NCBI GenBank assembly: GCA_018292915.2
Contig: JACVVK020000210.1
Coordinates: 892,001 to 956,000 of the forward strand
DNA: 64,000 nt
Source: Batillaria attramentaria
Taxonomy: Eukaryota > Mollusca > Gastropoda > Batillariidae
Direction: 5' to 3'
Shown here: positions 12,100 to 35,930 of the stretch, piece by piece
How the letters are laid out: every line of letters starts with the position of its first letter
How positions within the stretch are numbered: the first letter of the stretch is position 1
The notes under the pieces: generated by a model
The model's database searches: none
What the model saw: the letters and a program-made list of their open reading frames with translations, nothing else
What the model was told of the DNA's origin: nothing
Position numbers and translations under genes: made by a program

Positions 12100-12765
12100 C
12101 AGGAACACATAAATAAAAAAGTGCTATTGTATTTCTGGCCCTGCTGTTATTTGCACTCATTGTTTTAAAAGTGACCTGCATTTTTTGTAAATATAGTAGA
12201 AAAAATTATGATTCTTTCAAATCTCTGCACCTCCTTTTGTGGGTACAATCAAGAGACATTCAATTTTTTTTTTTTTTTAATTTGAAAAGCATTGCTACAT
12301 TGTGTATTTCTTTGGATCTGAGGTGCTTAGTCTTACTAGGCATGATTAAAGGTTGCTCTTCTTTTCTTTTTCTTTCTTTCTTTCTTTTTTTTTTTTTTTT
12401 TTTTGGTGCAGTGCAGTGCATCGCACTGCGTTCGGTGTAATTTTGTGTCGTGAAAAATATGGGGAGCAGCCTATGTCCACCTGGGACAAAAACAACAACA
12501 AAAATCTTTGCTCTTTATGCATATTCTTTCTATCTCCCATTTGTATCCTTTCCCAGATTTGTTCTTTCATTACAGGGAATAATGTTTATGTTTAACATGT
12601 TTATATTACTACAGTACTTTTTTTCATGCGAAAAGTCTCTTTGGAAAAATGACCGCCGGTTTTCATATTAGACAATCTTTTCTTTCTGGTCAATTTTCAA
12701 ATTTTTGCCTTTTTTGTGACAATGGTGAAATAAATTTAGAACTGACTATGAAAGCTGATGTGTGT

Positions 12766-12805
<40 letters not shown>

Positions 12806-13241
12806 GACGGTGTGTGTGTGTGTGTGTGTGTGTGTGACCATTTACTTGTGAAAAAGAAGCACAGTTACCTTTACAATAAAACAAAAGGAAAACCCAGTTT
12901 AGTGTCTGGAGTCTTGGTGAGGGCACAATGGTAAAAATGCCATCAATGTGCCTTTGAGTGTAGCGTTTGCCTACGTCCTGTTGAAAGGGGTGTAATTTCG
13001 AAAATTATTGAATTTCCAGTGTTTTCTCCCTTGCTTTATGTAAGCGCGAAAACTGAGGCTGTGCTACTGGAGCTGTGACTCGATTCCATTTTGCCTACGT
13101 GACTCATCTGTCAGAAACTGCTGCGTGTGCATTTTCATGTTCAGTATTAGTGATGACACGTCATTCTGCATATGGATTATGTAGCGAAAGGTTACTGCCA
13201 ATGTTTACTGTCTGTTTTGGCCTTTTACATGGAACGCCTAA

Positions 13242-13272
13242 TGACGTCAGCAATGAATCAGCCTCAACCAAT
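13242..13272 (+). promoter_or_regulatory. putative msl2 core promoter elements (CRE and CCAAT)
   Basis: A consensus CRE, TGACGTCA, lies at 13242-13249 and a CCAAT box in CAACCAATCACAG at 13268-13272. They are 107 and 81 bp upstream of the msl2 start codon. No TATA box is obvious. The spacing fits a short 5'UTR. The motif assignment comes from sequence only. Confidence 0.5.
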
Positions 13273-13348
13273 CACAGGGCCGTATCGATACGGTGCGGAA
13301 GTGCGTAATTCTATTTGGAGGGGAATCTGCGGCAAACATTCTGCCAAG

Positions 13349-14704
13349 ATGAACGCCTATGAATTTTACCTCTCTACTTGCAAGTATGTCCTTTTTGCCG
13401 ATCCCACGAACAAAAGCACGTGGGCTGATCTTTATGGTTACCTTCCGTGTTTGCGACAGATGCTGTCGTGTTGTGTATGCGGCAACATTATGCTGAAACC
13501 GAAAGGACCAGGCCATGGCATTTGTTTACACCATGTCTGCGCTTCGTGCATCGGCGGTAAAATGCGCCTTCGACCAGCGTGTAGCTGGTGCCGTACCCAC
13601 GAGGGATTCATCGACAACCCAGGCATGCGAATCCTCGTTCTGTGCTTCAAGAAAATGTGTGAGTACATCAACAGCAGCCCGATTGGGGTTGAAATTCGGA
13701 AAGCGGCGACAAATGGCGCGCACACGAACACGCTGATCAAAATTCTCGACGAAGCGTCTGCGTTTGAAGACGATTACGTAATCTCCAACAAAGTGATGCC
13801 GACTTGTGTTCCGACGTATGGCATGGCTCCGGAACCGAAACTGGTGTCCCTTCCGCGGGGTCCTACAGCGCAGGCATCAGCTGCCAGTCCGGGAAAAGGG
13901 GGAAAGGGGCGAGTTCGAAGTGACAGCACAGTGTCAACAAACTCCCAAAGCGACAAAGATACTCCACCCAAACTCAGCAACGCGGATGCGGCGGCTCCGA
14001 AAGCAACGGTGAAGGACAAACCTACTGCCACCAACGGTCCATTAAAACTGAGCAAGTTTGATGATGAACTGCAGCTAGAGAACATGCCAGCCTTGCTCGC
14101 CCCATGTACTCGAGCTTTTGAGGCGCATGGAAAACTGTCCCCACCTTTAGCGGGACCACAGCGAGCAGATGTCTTGGACCAGCAAGGAAGCAGTCGTTGG
14201 TCACAGTCACACCATGGTGCGCCTAGAGGCAGCAGGGCAAAAAAATTGGGTCCGCGTAAGTCCACTTCAGTAAAAATCATGGCGAAAGCGACTAAGCAGA
14301 CTCGGGGTCCAGGAAAATCAAAACTCCGCAAAGGGTCACTGGCGCAGCAGACTCAGCTGAAAATCCGAGGGAGGTATCAAAAGAAACAGAAGAACTTTAA
14401 ACATGAGATTGATTTTGAACCGCCTTGCAAGAGAACCCGTTTAGCTTCTAGCCTGGGGACCGGTGTCAGCGCAACCCCGCAACGCAAAGTTTGCAAATGC
14501 GCTCGTCTTAATGCCCCGACGCGCCTGACATGCTTCGGCCAGAGGTGCCCGTGCTACAGCAGCTGTCTGCCTTGCATCGACTGCATGTGTCGAGGATGTC
14601 GAAATCCGCGTAAACAGCCATCTCATCCAAGGCACGATGATGACAGGTCGGACGCAGAACATGACCCACCTATGCCTCGTCTGTCTCCTGAACCAAGGAT
14701 GTGA
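13349..14704 (+). CDS. msl2: E3 ubiquitin ligase MSL2 (male-specific lethal 2 homolog), single exon, 451 aa
   Basis: Known role: MSL2 is the RING-type ubiquitin ligase of the MSL histone H4K16 acetyltransferase complex in the nucleus, and its CXC domain binds DNA. The start chosen at 13349 (MNAYEFYLSTCKYVLF) aligns with the short N-terminus of MSL2 proteins; the open frame continues upstream to 13172 but through promoter-like sequence. A RING finger spans residues 41-81 (CCVCGNIM ... CLHHVCASC ... CSWC). A long, low-complexity basic and Ser/Pro/Lys-rich middle follows. The MSL2-type CXC domain spans residues about 382-417 (CKC ... RLTCFGQRCPCYSSC ... CIDCMCRGC). Vertebrate MSL2 is around 577 aa, so this one is shorter in the middle. 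No intron interrupts the coding region. The two diagnostic domains in the correct order make the call very secure. Confidence 0.97.
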   Translation: MNAYEFYLSTCKYVLFADPTNKSTWADLYGYLPCLRQMLSCCVCGNIMLKPKGPGHGICLHHVCASCIGGKMRLRPACSWCRTHEGFIDNPGMRILVLCFKKMCEYINSSPIGVEIRKAATNGAHTNTLIKILDEASAFEDDYVISNKVMPTCVPTYGMAPEPKLVSLPRGPTAQASAASPGKGGKGRVRSDSTVSTNSQSDKDTPPKLSNADAAAPKATVKDKPTATNGPLKLSKFDDELQLENMPALLAPCTRAFEAHGKLSPPLAGPQRADVLDQQGSSRWSQSHHGAPRGSRAKKLGPRKSTSVKIMAKATKQTRGPGKSKLRKGSLAQQTQLKIRGRYQKKQKNFKHEIDFEPPCKRTRLASSLGTGVSATPQRKVCKCARLNAPTRLTCFGQRCPCYSSCLPCIDCMCRGCRNPRKQPSHPRHDDDRSDAEHDPPMPRLSPEPRM

Positions 14705-16530
14705 GACATGAAGCTTGACTGAACTGTCAAGAACTGTACAATTCATTATAAAATGTTGAACTGACAAGTTGAAAAATGCAGCTGCTTTTTCTTCTAGAGG
14801 AAATGTGAAGATCAAGTTTATATCTGCCCGGTGTTACTTTTTCATTAGAAGAATATTTTATTCGTGTTTTTCACCAGAGGTTTTCACATTCATCATTAGT
14901 ACTTGTATATTTGCTGGTAGCGGCTTTTGTTTGCATTGGCTTTTTTTGTTGTTGTTTATTGTTTACCAGAAAAAGCCATGTTATTCAAAGCCTGCACGTA
15001 AATTTATCTACGTAAGAAAATAATTATGTCAGAAACATCACTTAGTAAGTACCTGTATCTCTCTGCTGTCATTTGGTAACCGTGGTTAATTGGCGATTTA
15101 GTGTATTTTATACTTGCGGCCCTTTGGCTATTTTATTTCTTGTAGCATTCTGGTGGAAGGGGAGCAACTCTTGTAAGACTTGAATTAATCGTCAGCCCAA
15201 CAGTTCAGTGCCTTTTGCATTGTTTGCTGTAACTAGCGTAAGCGCTGTCTCTCAGCTTCTTGTCTTTTACCTCCTTTCTTTCAATTTTTTCTCTCTTTCA
15301 CCTTGAATTAAATTTTTGTAAAAAGAAGAAGAAAATTTAAAGACCGAGGGCAGCTATCACTAAATGCACACATTTGTACACATCAGTAGCAAGGAGAGTC
15401 CTTTATTTTTGTAATATAAACTTGTAAAAAGGGTTGTTAATGAGTCACTCAGTCATTGAAATGTCTGAATATTGAACATACATGTCCATTTTTGCCCATA
15501 CTGGTGAAAGTCTGTCTCGTGAAACGACAAGCTAGTGTACGCTTTTCACACTTGTGTGTTAACTTACACGATTACTTTGATTCTGGTTTTAAAGAACATG
15601 GATTCCAAGCATTCTTGTTGCTGTGTGAACACTGCATTTAATTTGTTTTGTTTCATGGGGGGGGAGGGGGGGGTATGCTTGGAGGAATGGGGGAGGCAGT
15701 AACATTAGACTGTAAGTAATTCAATTGTAGATCAGATTGTAAGTAATTGTAGACCTGTGCATTTCACGTTTACTTTTAGTCTCCTTTATTTCTTATTTTC
15801 ATTAATTTTGCATGGCATATGATAATTTTGTCTAGACCTTTGCAATTTTTTTTTGTTTTATTTGTGAATTTGTTTCTCTAGTCACCAGGTTTGAATGTGC
15901 CCAATTTGTTCCACTCTTTTCAGTTTCATGCATGACCAGTTAAAAATCGAAAATGTTATTGCTATCACCAGTAAATGTTTTGCATATGGTGTCCAACTTT
16001 TAGAATTTTATTTTCACTGTTGTACATATTATTGGTGTCATTTGTCATTGTTGCTTTATCTTACAGTTTTTTTTTTGTTTTTTTTTTTTTTTTTTTTTTT
16101 TTGGGGGGGGGGGGGCAATGCATATTTCTCCCCAGCCTCATTTCATTTTCTTTTATGTACATGTATACAGAGTACTGCATATAAGGGGGAAAAAAGAGTA
16201 CTAAATTAGACTTTTTCCTTTACTGACTAGCTTCACTGCATTTTTACAAAAATTATGCACGTGTACCTGAACAAGTGGACTTTGATTTATGAGTATTGTT
16301 ATGAGTGTTTTTGTTCTTTAGGCCAAAAGGTCTTTGATTTCATATCAGCCCCTCAAACAAATCACAAATCTGAAGCGTGGGCTGAAAGGTCTGTGATGCT
16401 GAACCCCCCCCCCCCCCCCAAAAAAAAAAAAAAAAACCCAGAAAATCAAGGTCGACATTACTTTCTGTTTGGTCAGTCAGCTTGATTCAGTGATAAATTG
16501 TCTCTTCAGGCTGTGCTTCTTTTGCAACTA

Positions 16531-16862
16531 CAGGGGCGCCGAGCAGGGGGGGCAAGCAGGGGGGGCAAGTGTCTTTTTGCCCCCCTTGGAAAATCAGGTG
16601 ACTATGGCAAGAGGGGGGGCAAAGCCATGGTCTTGCCCCCCCCCCCCCACCTCTCCCCCTACCCCTCTTAGTGCTCTCTCCCTCATCCCACCCAACAGAG
16701 AACTTCTGTTTTTGCGGACCGAAGGCTGTCCGCTCCTCTGAAGGTTTTTTGTCTACAGCATTTGATCCCCCCCCCCCCCCCCTGCTTTTCACTTTCTTCG
16801 GGCAACGTTCCCCCTCCGAGATTCTGCCCCCCCCCTCCCCCCAACATCTTCCGGCGCCCCTG
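16531..16862. mobile_element. non-autonomous element, CAGGGGCGCCG termini, 5-bp TSD
   Basis: Termini CAGGGGCGCCG (16531-16541) and CGGCGCCCCTG (16852-16862) are perfect inverted repeats. The target duplication is AACTA at 16526-16530 and 16863-16867. The interior is rich in G runs and C runs with repeated GGGGGGCAAG-like blocks and their complements, giving foldback potential. No coding sequence. It lies in the msl2 downstream region. Confidence 0.88.
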
Positions 16863-17407
16863 AACTATCAGTAGTTTGCCAGCTGGAACCATATATAGAT
16901 CTGTACAGACTTTGTGGATGCAGTTGTAATTCTATGGGTCTTCATGTGAGGCTGGGAAGCTGTATGTGCACGCAATCTTCAAATGATGTAAATAACTGTG
17001 TACATTTGTTTCCAGTGTGTTCACTTCTCCGATCGGGCAGCTATTGAAATGGCGTATGTGTATAGTTGTACATTTACTCCTAGTCTATGTGATGTGGGTA
17101 CCAGTAACTTCTATGGGTGACGTTGAGAGTACCTGGGATTGCATGGCCTTCAGTAACTCATGAGTCAATTCAGTGATGTATTCACTTTCAACTGGAGCCT
17201 TGTTCTAGGGTAGGCCTTCTCTGCCTCTATTACAGAGAAAGACTGTGCAATCTTTGGAATCTGGATGGATCAGCAGTACATTGTCATCATCTTTTACTGG
17301 TAGTAATTTCTCCTGAGGTTCTCAAGTTGTAAATAGTTATGTTTGTTCTGTGGAGAATCCGAGATGCTTTTGCAAATTTATGAAGGTCCAGTCTTAACAT
17401 TCTCATT

Positions 17408-17712
17408 TTAACTCATTCGACCCTACGCAGGTACATGTACCTGCGCGAGGAACCCGCCGCGTATGCCTACGCAGGTACATGTACCTGCGAGCTAGTGAAA
17501 ATTTCTACTCGCTCCTCATTGGCCAGACTACTGAATATTCATGAAACAAGGGGCACTACTCTGCTGTGCACTTCCTTTCCTTTGTATGGATCAGGTTAAC
17601 ACATGGGTTTGAGCGATTTTGGTTTTTTTAACTGACTGACTGGCTAGGCAAAAAAGTGCCCAGGACAGGGACAGCATTCAGGCCTGGAACCAGCAAGGGC
17701 TGAAAGGGTTAA
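17408..17712. mobile_element. TTAA-flanked MITE with twin 20-bp palindromes
   Basis: TTAA lies at 17408-17411 and 17709-17712. Terminal sequences CTCATTCGACCCT and (complement) CCCTTTCAGCCCTT are related inverted repeats. Two copies of the perfect palindrome CGCAGGTACATGTACCTGCG lie at 17426-17445 and 17470-17489. TTAA targets are typical of piggyBac- and Kolobok-type elements; which group applies is not determined. Confidence 0.75.
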
Positions 17713-18020
17713 ATTTGTGAAGGAGTTTTTACATTTTACTGTCGTTTTTGGCCGAACTGGAAAACGTGTGTGGTACACGTCAGTTCTAGAATAAAATATG
17801 TACAGTTACTCAACAGGGCAAATAATAAACACTTTGGTCAAGTATTAATTGAAAATTTTTGAACAGACAATTTCTAGCAGATCGTGGCTGCAGTGTCAGA
17901 GATCTGTGTAAAGTTCATGATGCTGCCGTTGTCCACAGTGTGAAGACTGTGATGAAGATCTGTGTTTAGCATCCATGTGTCATTTAGATTTCTCCCATTT
18001 ATTCAGTGTTGTGTCATACG

Positions 18021-18244
18021 CAGCGATCGTCAAATGCGCTCGCCCGCTCGCTTTCGCTACCAAATTTACCATCGGGCGAGTGAAAGCTCCGGTAGCGGTA
18101 GCCCGAATGGCGAGCAGGAATTCTGAGATGAATCAGAACCTAGCAGCCACTCCGGCTTCCAAAAATTTTTTTTCGGGCTACCAGTTTTGTTTAGGGCGGT
18201 AGCCCGAATGGCTACCATGGTCCTGACACATTTGACAATCGCTG
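18021..18244. mobile_element. non-autonomous element, CAGCGATCGTCAAATG termini, 6-bp TSD
   Basis: Left terminus CAGCGATCGTCAAATG and right terminus CATTTGACAATCGCTG are inverted repeats with one mismatch. The direct repeat CATACG flanks it at 18015-18020 and 18245-18250. The interior repeats GGTAGC / GCTACC and GCCCGAATGGC blocks. No coding sequence. Confidence 0.85.
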
Positions 18245-18571
18245 CATACGCCTGGTATTCTCCAACAAGTAATTGTCAGTGTCTATTGTTCTTGCCTTGC
18301 AGCATGTTGGATGTACACAGAAGCAGCTAGCAAAGCAAAACTACATGAGGAAATAAATGTAAAATTTCATTACATGTAGTGCGATCCCGCGAACCATGGT
18401 ACAGTGTATGTATGCATTTTGGAGCTGTCTGCACTGGTATTGAGGGGAGGGCATATAATCTAACAAGAAATCCTGATGCAATATTGAATTTGTAAACAGT
18501 GTTTTTCTTTCTCTCTCTCTCTCTCTCATTACCACAGGAGCGTATACTAAGTACTAGCTTTAGCCCAGAAA

Positions 18572-18577
18572 TTTATT
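18572..18577 (-). terminator. possible EARS2 poly(A) signal (AATAAA on minus)
   Basis: TTTATT on the plus strand is AATAAA on the minus strand, 711 bases past the EARS2 stop codon. It is the first clear signal I find downstream. If used, it would make the EARS2 3'UTR overlap the msl2 transcript end. Confidence 0.35.
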
Positions 18578-19287
18578 TTTAACTTTAACTTGGTTTTACT
18601 TGAGTTGAAGTTTATATTTTCCGTAGCAAATTTTTCACTTGCAGCAGCATTTGCTAAAATTGTTTGATGGTATTTATGTTCAACTGCAGTTGAAACTTTA
18701 CATTTCTTATGTGGACATTCTCATAGGTTTGACTTTTTCTTGTTTCATTTGTGCTTATTCTGCTTGTAGATGACAGAAATGGGGCAAATTCAAGGACACT
18801 CATTAGACTAGAATAAAACTTTTTGAGTAGATTGCAAATTCAGTATGTTGTTTTCCCATGTGTGTGTGTGAGAGAGAGAGAGAGAGACAAGAACAGCAAA
18901 AAAAAAACAAAAAAAAAACCCGAAATGTGCATTTTTTAATATTTCAACTTATTGAAATTCACTAGAATATAGGTAGTTGATTTGCAGCAGAAGATACTAC
19001 CCACAATTGCCCTCTCTCACACACACGCATGCACAAACACTATCAGTATCACTTCGCTGAATAAGGAGTCAAAAGCTGCCATCTGGACCCAGTAATATGC
19101 AAATAAAGTGCAGAGGAAAACAGCAGCTGTCTATGAGTACAGTGAGGCTGTACTGTGATATATGACACGGTACTGTACAAAATGTAAACTGTAGTGAAAA
19201 GTCCATGTCCATCAGATGACGAGTCAGGGTAAATGTGCTCAAGGCCTGCAAGGACGATGAATCCAGACGTCCCATCCAGGGTGTTGG

Positions 19288-31849
<12,562 letters not shown>

Positions 31850-34637
31850 ATGGTAAGTACACTTCAAGTTTTCTGTGTGTGAGATACTGCGCTGTTGTCA
31901 GGCGCATCATTGACCTCAGGCAGGCAATTTACGCAACTGGTAGAAAGTTGATTGAAGCTGAGGTCTGTTTGAAACGAAAACAGTAGGTATCAGCACCCCT
32001 GTCTAAGACTTTACGACTTTACCAGCCACTGTGAGGAGACCTAGTTTGGCAAGTGTGAATGCAGACACGTCCCGCTATTGGAACATCGCATAGACAGGTA
32101 GACTTACCTCTATTTACTGGAAGTGAAATTGAGTGAATCACTTGAAAAGCCATTGCATTGTCAGACCGATGTGTTTGTTAAAAATTGTGTTCAGCCTTTC
32201 CTCTTTGTCTCCAGGCTACGGGACTCATCTTGGCAGGGTTGGGTCTTGCTACTGTTGGTTTTGCGGGTGAGTTTTGCACTACCACTAGAAAATTTAAACT
32301 TTGTTTCCCAAATCTGTAGTGTATAACTAAGAAACATTTACAAAGTAATTACTAGATAAGTGTATATCATTAAGGTAATTTTGAGTGAAACCAAGATCAC
32401 CATAATTTTCACCCGCACCCTCTCCACCTGTACCTTAACATCACCACCACCATCCTCCCCTTACCCTCACAAGCACGCCCCCCCCCCCCTCCCCATTTGA
32501 TCCTTCACATTTTTTCTCATTTTGACTTGCATTGTTTGTCATGAAGAAGATCACTGGCATGTTTGAATTGCTTTTTATTCCATGTGTATATTGTTACATA
32601 CATGTTCTGTATGAATTTGATTTGCAATTGTTCCAGGTCGATATGCTTTGCGGTATGGAAAATTTGCCCAGCAGACCCTGAAACAGCAGCTAGACTCATT
32701 GCCAGCTGGCGCGGTATTGCAATTTGTATAATTGTCATTTGGACATATAAAATACAGTATTTGGATGCAAAATGTATTTCCAGGACCATTAACTGATTGT
32801 GCAGTTGTATATTATTACTATTCCATAAAAGTAGTGGAGAAGGTATTTTTGGTGTTGGTGTTATTTAGTGTTTTTTTGTTGTTGTTTATTTTGTTGTTGT
32901 TTTGTGGGGTTTTTTTTTGGTTGGTTTTTTGTTGTTGTTGTTGGGTTTGGGGGGGGGGGGGTTTGGGGTGGTGGTGTTTGGTGGTCCCCCCTTTTTGGGT
33001 GGGTGTGGGTGGGGGGAGAGTAGGTGTGTGTGTGGGGGGGGGGGGGGTACCAGAGCTAGAAGAAGATGGGCATAAGTTGTTTTTTCCCACCAAGGATCGT
33101 ACATGATGTATCACAGTGTTATCAGTGCGCTTGCCAACCCAATATTAAAACTGAAAAAAAAACCATTTTGTACTTATTCATTTGTATACCATTTCTATTT
33201 CTGTTTACTTGTATCCCCATGTTAACAATAAACAATTGCTTTTGCATTCTATTTTTTTTAATGTAAGTTCTTTATATTGTGCATTTCAGAGCTTCAGTAA
33301 ATATTACAAGGGTGGGTTTGAACCCAAGATGTCCAAGAGGGAAGCAGGCCTCATTCTTGGCGTGAGGTATGTCACTATGGTTTGACTGTTCTCTTCAGGC
33401 TTAAAATATTCCACCTTTGGCGAAACATTCCCCTCCTCCCCCCTTTGATCATGGACCACTTCGGGCCCCTGAATGCATGATTTGTGTCTTGTATTGTCCA
33501 GGCTGCATCCAGGATGCTGCATTTTTGGCTCTGGTGGCATTCTTTTGGTTCACTTTGTGCTGGTAGTTTTTTGTTGGTGGTGGTGTTTTTAGTGTGGATG
33601 TGGATGCGGTTTGTGAGATTGGAAGGAAAGGAAGGAAAGTTCAGCTTGGTCGTGTCTTGCAAATTCGCTTTTACTGAGTGTTATTGTTAATTTTGCATGT
33701 TGTCTGTTGAACAGTCCATCTGCCAGCAAAGCCAAGATCAAGGAAGCCCACAAACGCATCATGTTGTTGAATCACCCAGACAGAGGTTGGTTTCTTTTGT
33801 ACGTCTGATTCTAGTTTGACAGAGGCAACAAATTTTTGCCATTGAATCATGCCAAGTTATCTTCTCAGAGAACAACTGCAGGAAATGTTCGGCACATGTT
33901 GGAATTTTTCCTCAGGCACTTTCTGCTATATATCTGCCCATATCTGGCAGAACAAAGTATCCAACATAGACATATATTTGGAGTACTTACTTTTGCTAGA
34001 AGTGGACAGATATGCAGGGGCACTGTGTGTTCCCAAACCAAGGTATTGAACACTGTGTGTTTTACTACTTCTACAAAAAATGCCCTGAAGTCATTGCAGC
34101 ATACATTATTAGTGCCTCAGAGATACATACAGTATTATATTTACTGCTTGGTAAGCTATCTTGTATTTGTAAAGTTGTATGTATCACTCACTGTTTCTTA
34201 CATGAGAAATCACTGGCATTAGACTTACTGAAATAAGTTCAGACCAGAGGTTTCAGTATAGTAGTTAAGAGGTATCCATTGCATTTGTCCTGCACAGCAT
34301 GTCAAGAAATAATGCTGCTTCTTTCTTTTCCCTTGTTCCTCTGTTGTTGTTTTGTGCTTTATTTATTTTTTATTTGTTTGTTTGTTAATTTATGTGTGTG
34401 TATACAACTGAAGGTCTGTGATTTCAGATGATAACTGCTGTCGGACACTCACTTCAGCAACCAAGGTTGTGTGTTACTCTAAGTAAGATGTCATTTGAGA
34501 CATGTACTGTGATATGACTATGAAAGTCGCACTTTTACCCTTTTTCTCTGTCATCTGTAGATGGATCCCCATATCTTGCTGCAAAGATCAACGAGGCAAA
34601 GGATTACCTTGACAACAGTCGACCAGGAAGCAGCTAA
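31850..34637 (+). CDS. DNAJC19: DNAJC19 / TIM14 (PAM18), mitochondrial import motor J-protein, 118 aa, 6 exons
   Basis: The protein is the inner-membrane J-domain co-chaperone that stimulates mtHsp70 in the TIM23 import motor. Exons: 31850-31852 (the ATG alone), 32215-32266, 32637-32713, 33290-33366, 33715-33785, 34561-34637. All are GT-AG and phases agree. An N-terminal hydrophobic segment (residues 2-19, [18 protein letters not shown]) is the expected membrane anchor. The conserved [16 protein letters not shown] block precedes the C-terminal J domain, with the HPD motif at residues 90-92 in LLNHPDR and then [15 protein letters not shown]. The human protein is 116 aa. The coding part of exon 1 ends exactly after the start codon. 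A poly(A) signal at 35762 would place a transposon in its 3'UTR. Confidence 0.96.
32830..33050. repeat. T/G-rich low-complexity tract with G runs
   Basis: Intron 3 of DNAJC19 contains TTG simple sequence, several G runs and a GTGTGTG stretch. No coding content is credible there. Confidence 0.85.
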
Positions 34638-34852
34638 CAACGCAGAAATTTTATCAGAAACTTGACTTTTGTGTGTTTCTTGGTACATACATGTAGATGG
34701 AACAGTCCCGCTAGTGTTCCACAAAGACAGTGCACTGGTGTGTGGTGGCAGTGTAAATAATCGTCGTAAGTACAGTGTATTGTGAGAATGAACTGTGTGC
34801 AATTGTTTGTGTGTTGCTAATGTGTAAATGAACAGAGTTAGGTCTGAGACTG

Positions 34853-35736
34853 CAGGGCTCCCTAAACTGTGCGTCTGTGCGTAATTTACGCACTGAAGTC
34901 AAAATTTACGCACTAAAAAAAATTCGAGAGGGTACGTTGAAGCATTATGAACGCGATCTGTGCGTAGCTTGACGCACTACCTCTGCACTACCGTGCGTAC
35001 GCCTATAGGCTTGTTGTGATCGAATGAGTGTGCTCCCTTGCCTTGGCCGCGTTCAGTTCGGTTCTGTTTTTGGTTCTGTTTAACGCTCGCAGGCGTTAAC
35101 TGTCTACTGCTGCAGGTCGGCGGCTTATACAGCCACTCGCGCGTAGTGAACGTGCCCCATCTTTTCCCTCTGCGCACCGAAGCACCCGGCGTACGTGCGA
35201 TGTCGAAACCATGGACGAAAGATTTTAGAGTCAGTGCTCTTGTTACCGATCGGATTCGTTTTCTCTGTGACGAATCATGCCACCGAAAAAAGTGAAAGTT
35301 CAAAAGACTATAGACTTTTTCGTCAGTGGAAAAGTCAGTTGTGGAGGGGCTCGAGCCCTCGCCCGGCAGCGGGTGCACTTCGGCGTCAGATGAGATAGCT
35401 ACGATTCAGACGTCGCGTCAGAGCCGGTCGGCACAGAGCAGCAAAACTTAGTGTACAAAACTGAATTGTACGGACAGTACCCACTTCATTTAATTATATG
35501 ATTTGAAGTTGATAAAATTCAGTTTTGCACACACACAGTGTGACACACACACACACACACACACACACACCTTATGTGTTCAGCAGTATTTACTGAATTT
35601 ATAATTCCATGCACTAAAAAAACTTGAGAAATGATTCTGACCCTTTAAAAATTGAAAGTGGGGGTACAAAGACCCCCTAAAATTTTGAACTGGGGGTCAG
35701 TGGACCCTTTAGGTCTGTAGCTTTTAGGGAGCCCTG
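34853..35736. mobile_element. CAGGGCTCCCTAAA element, copy 1, 5-bp TSD
   Basis: Termini CAGGGCTCCCTAAA and TTTAGGGAGCCCTG are perfect inverted repeats. The target duplication GACTG lies at 34848-34852 and 35737-35741. The left subterminal region has many TGCGT/ACGCAC motifs, possible transposase-binding sites. An ATG near 35278 opens a frame starting [11 protein letters not shown], like copy 2 (59527-60380), but it is disrupted here. A (CA)n tract lies at about 35545-35570. Size 884 bp. Confidence 0.9.
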
Positions 35737-35741
35737 GACTG

Positions 35742-35889
35742 TATGCAAAGAAGTTTAAACGAATAAATCAGTTTGATGCATTTTTGCTTGTGTTTGTTTG
35801 CTTTTTTTTTATTTTAAACTCTTAGTTTTTATTCATGTGCTTTTTATAATTATTTACTATTTCTAAGGATTCCTCTCCCACCCCCCATT

Positions 35890-35930
<41 letters not shown>

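Larger units (their letters stand above)
14705..18830 (+). other. probable msl2 3'UTR and downstream region
   Basis: No coding region is seen. Candidate poly(A) signals (AATAAA) lie at 17790-17795 and 18812-18817. If the distal one is used, the 3'UTR is about 4.1 kb and contains three small transposons (16531-16862, 17412-17708, 18021-18244) plus poly-T/poly-G (16070-16116) and poly-C/poly-A (16406-16436) runs. UTR extent is inference from signal positions. Confidence 0.45.
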
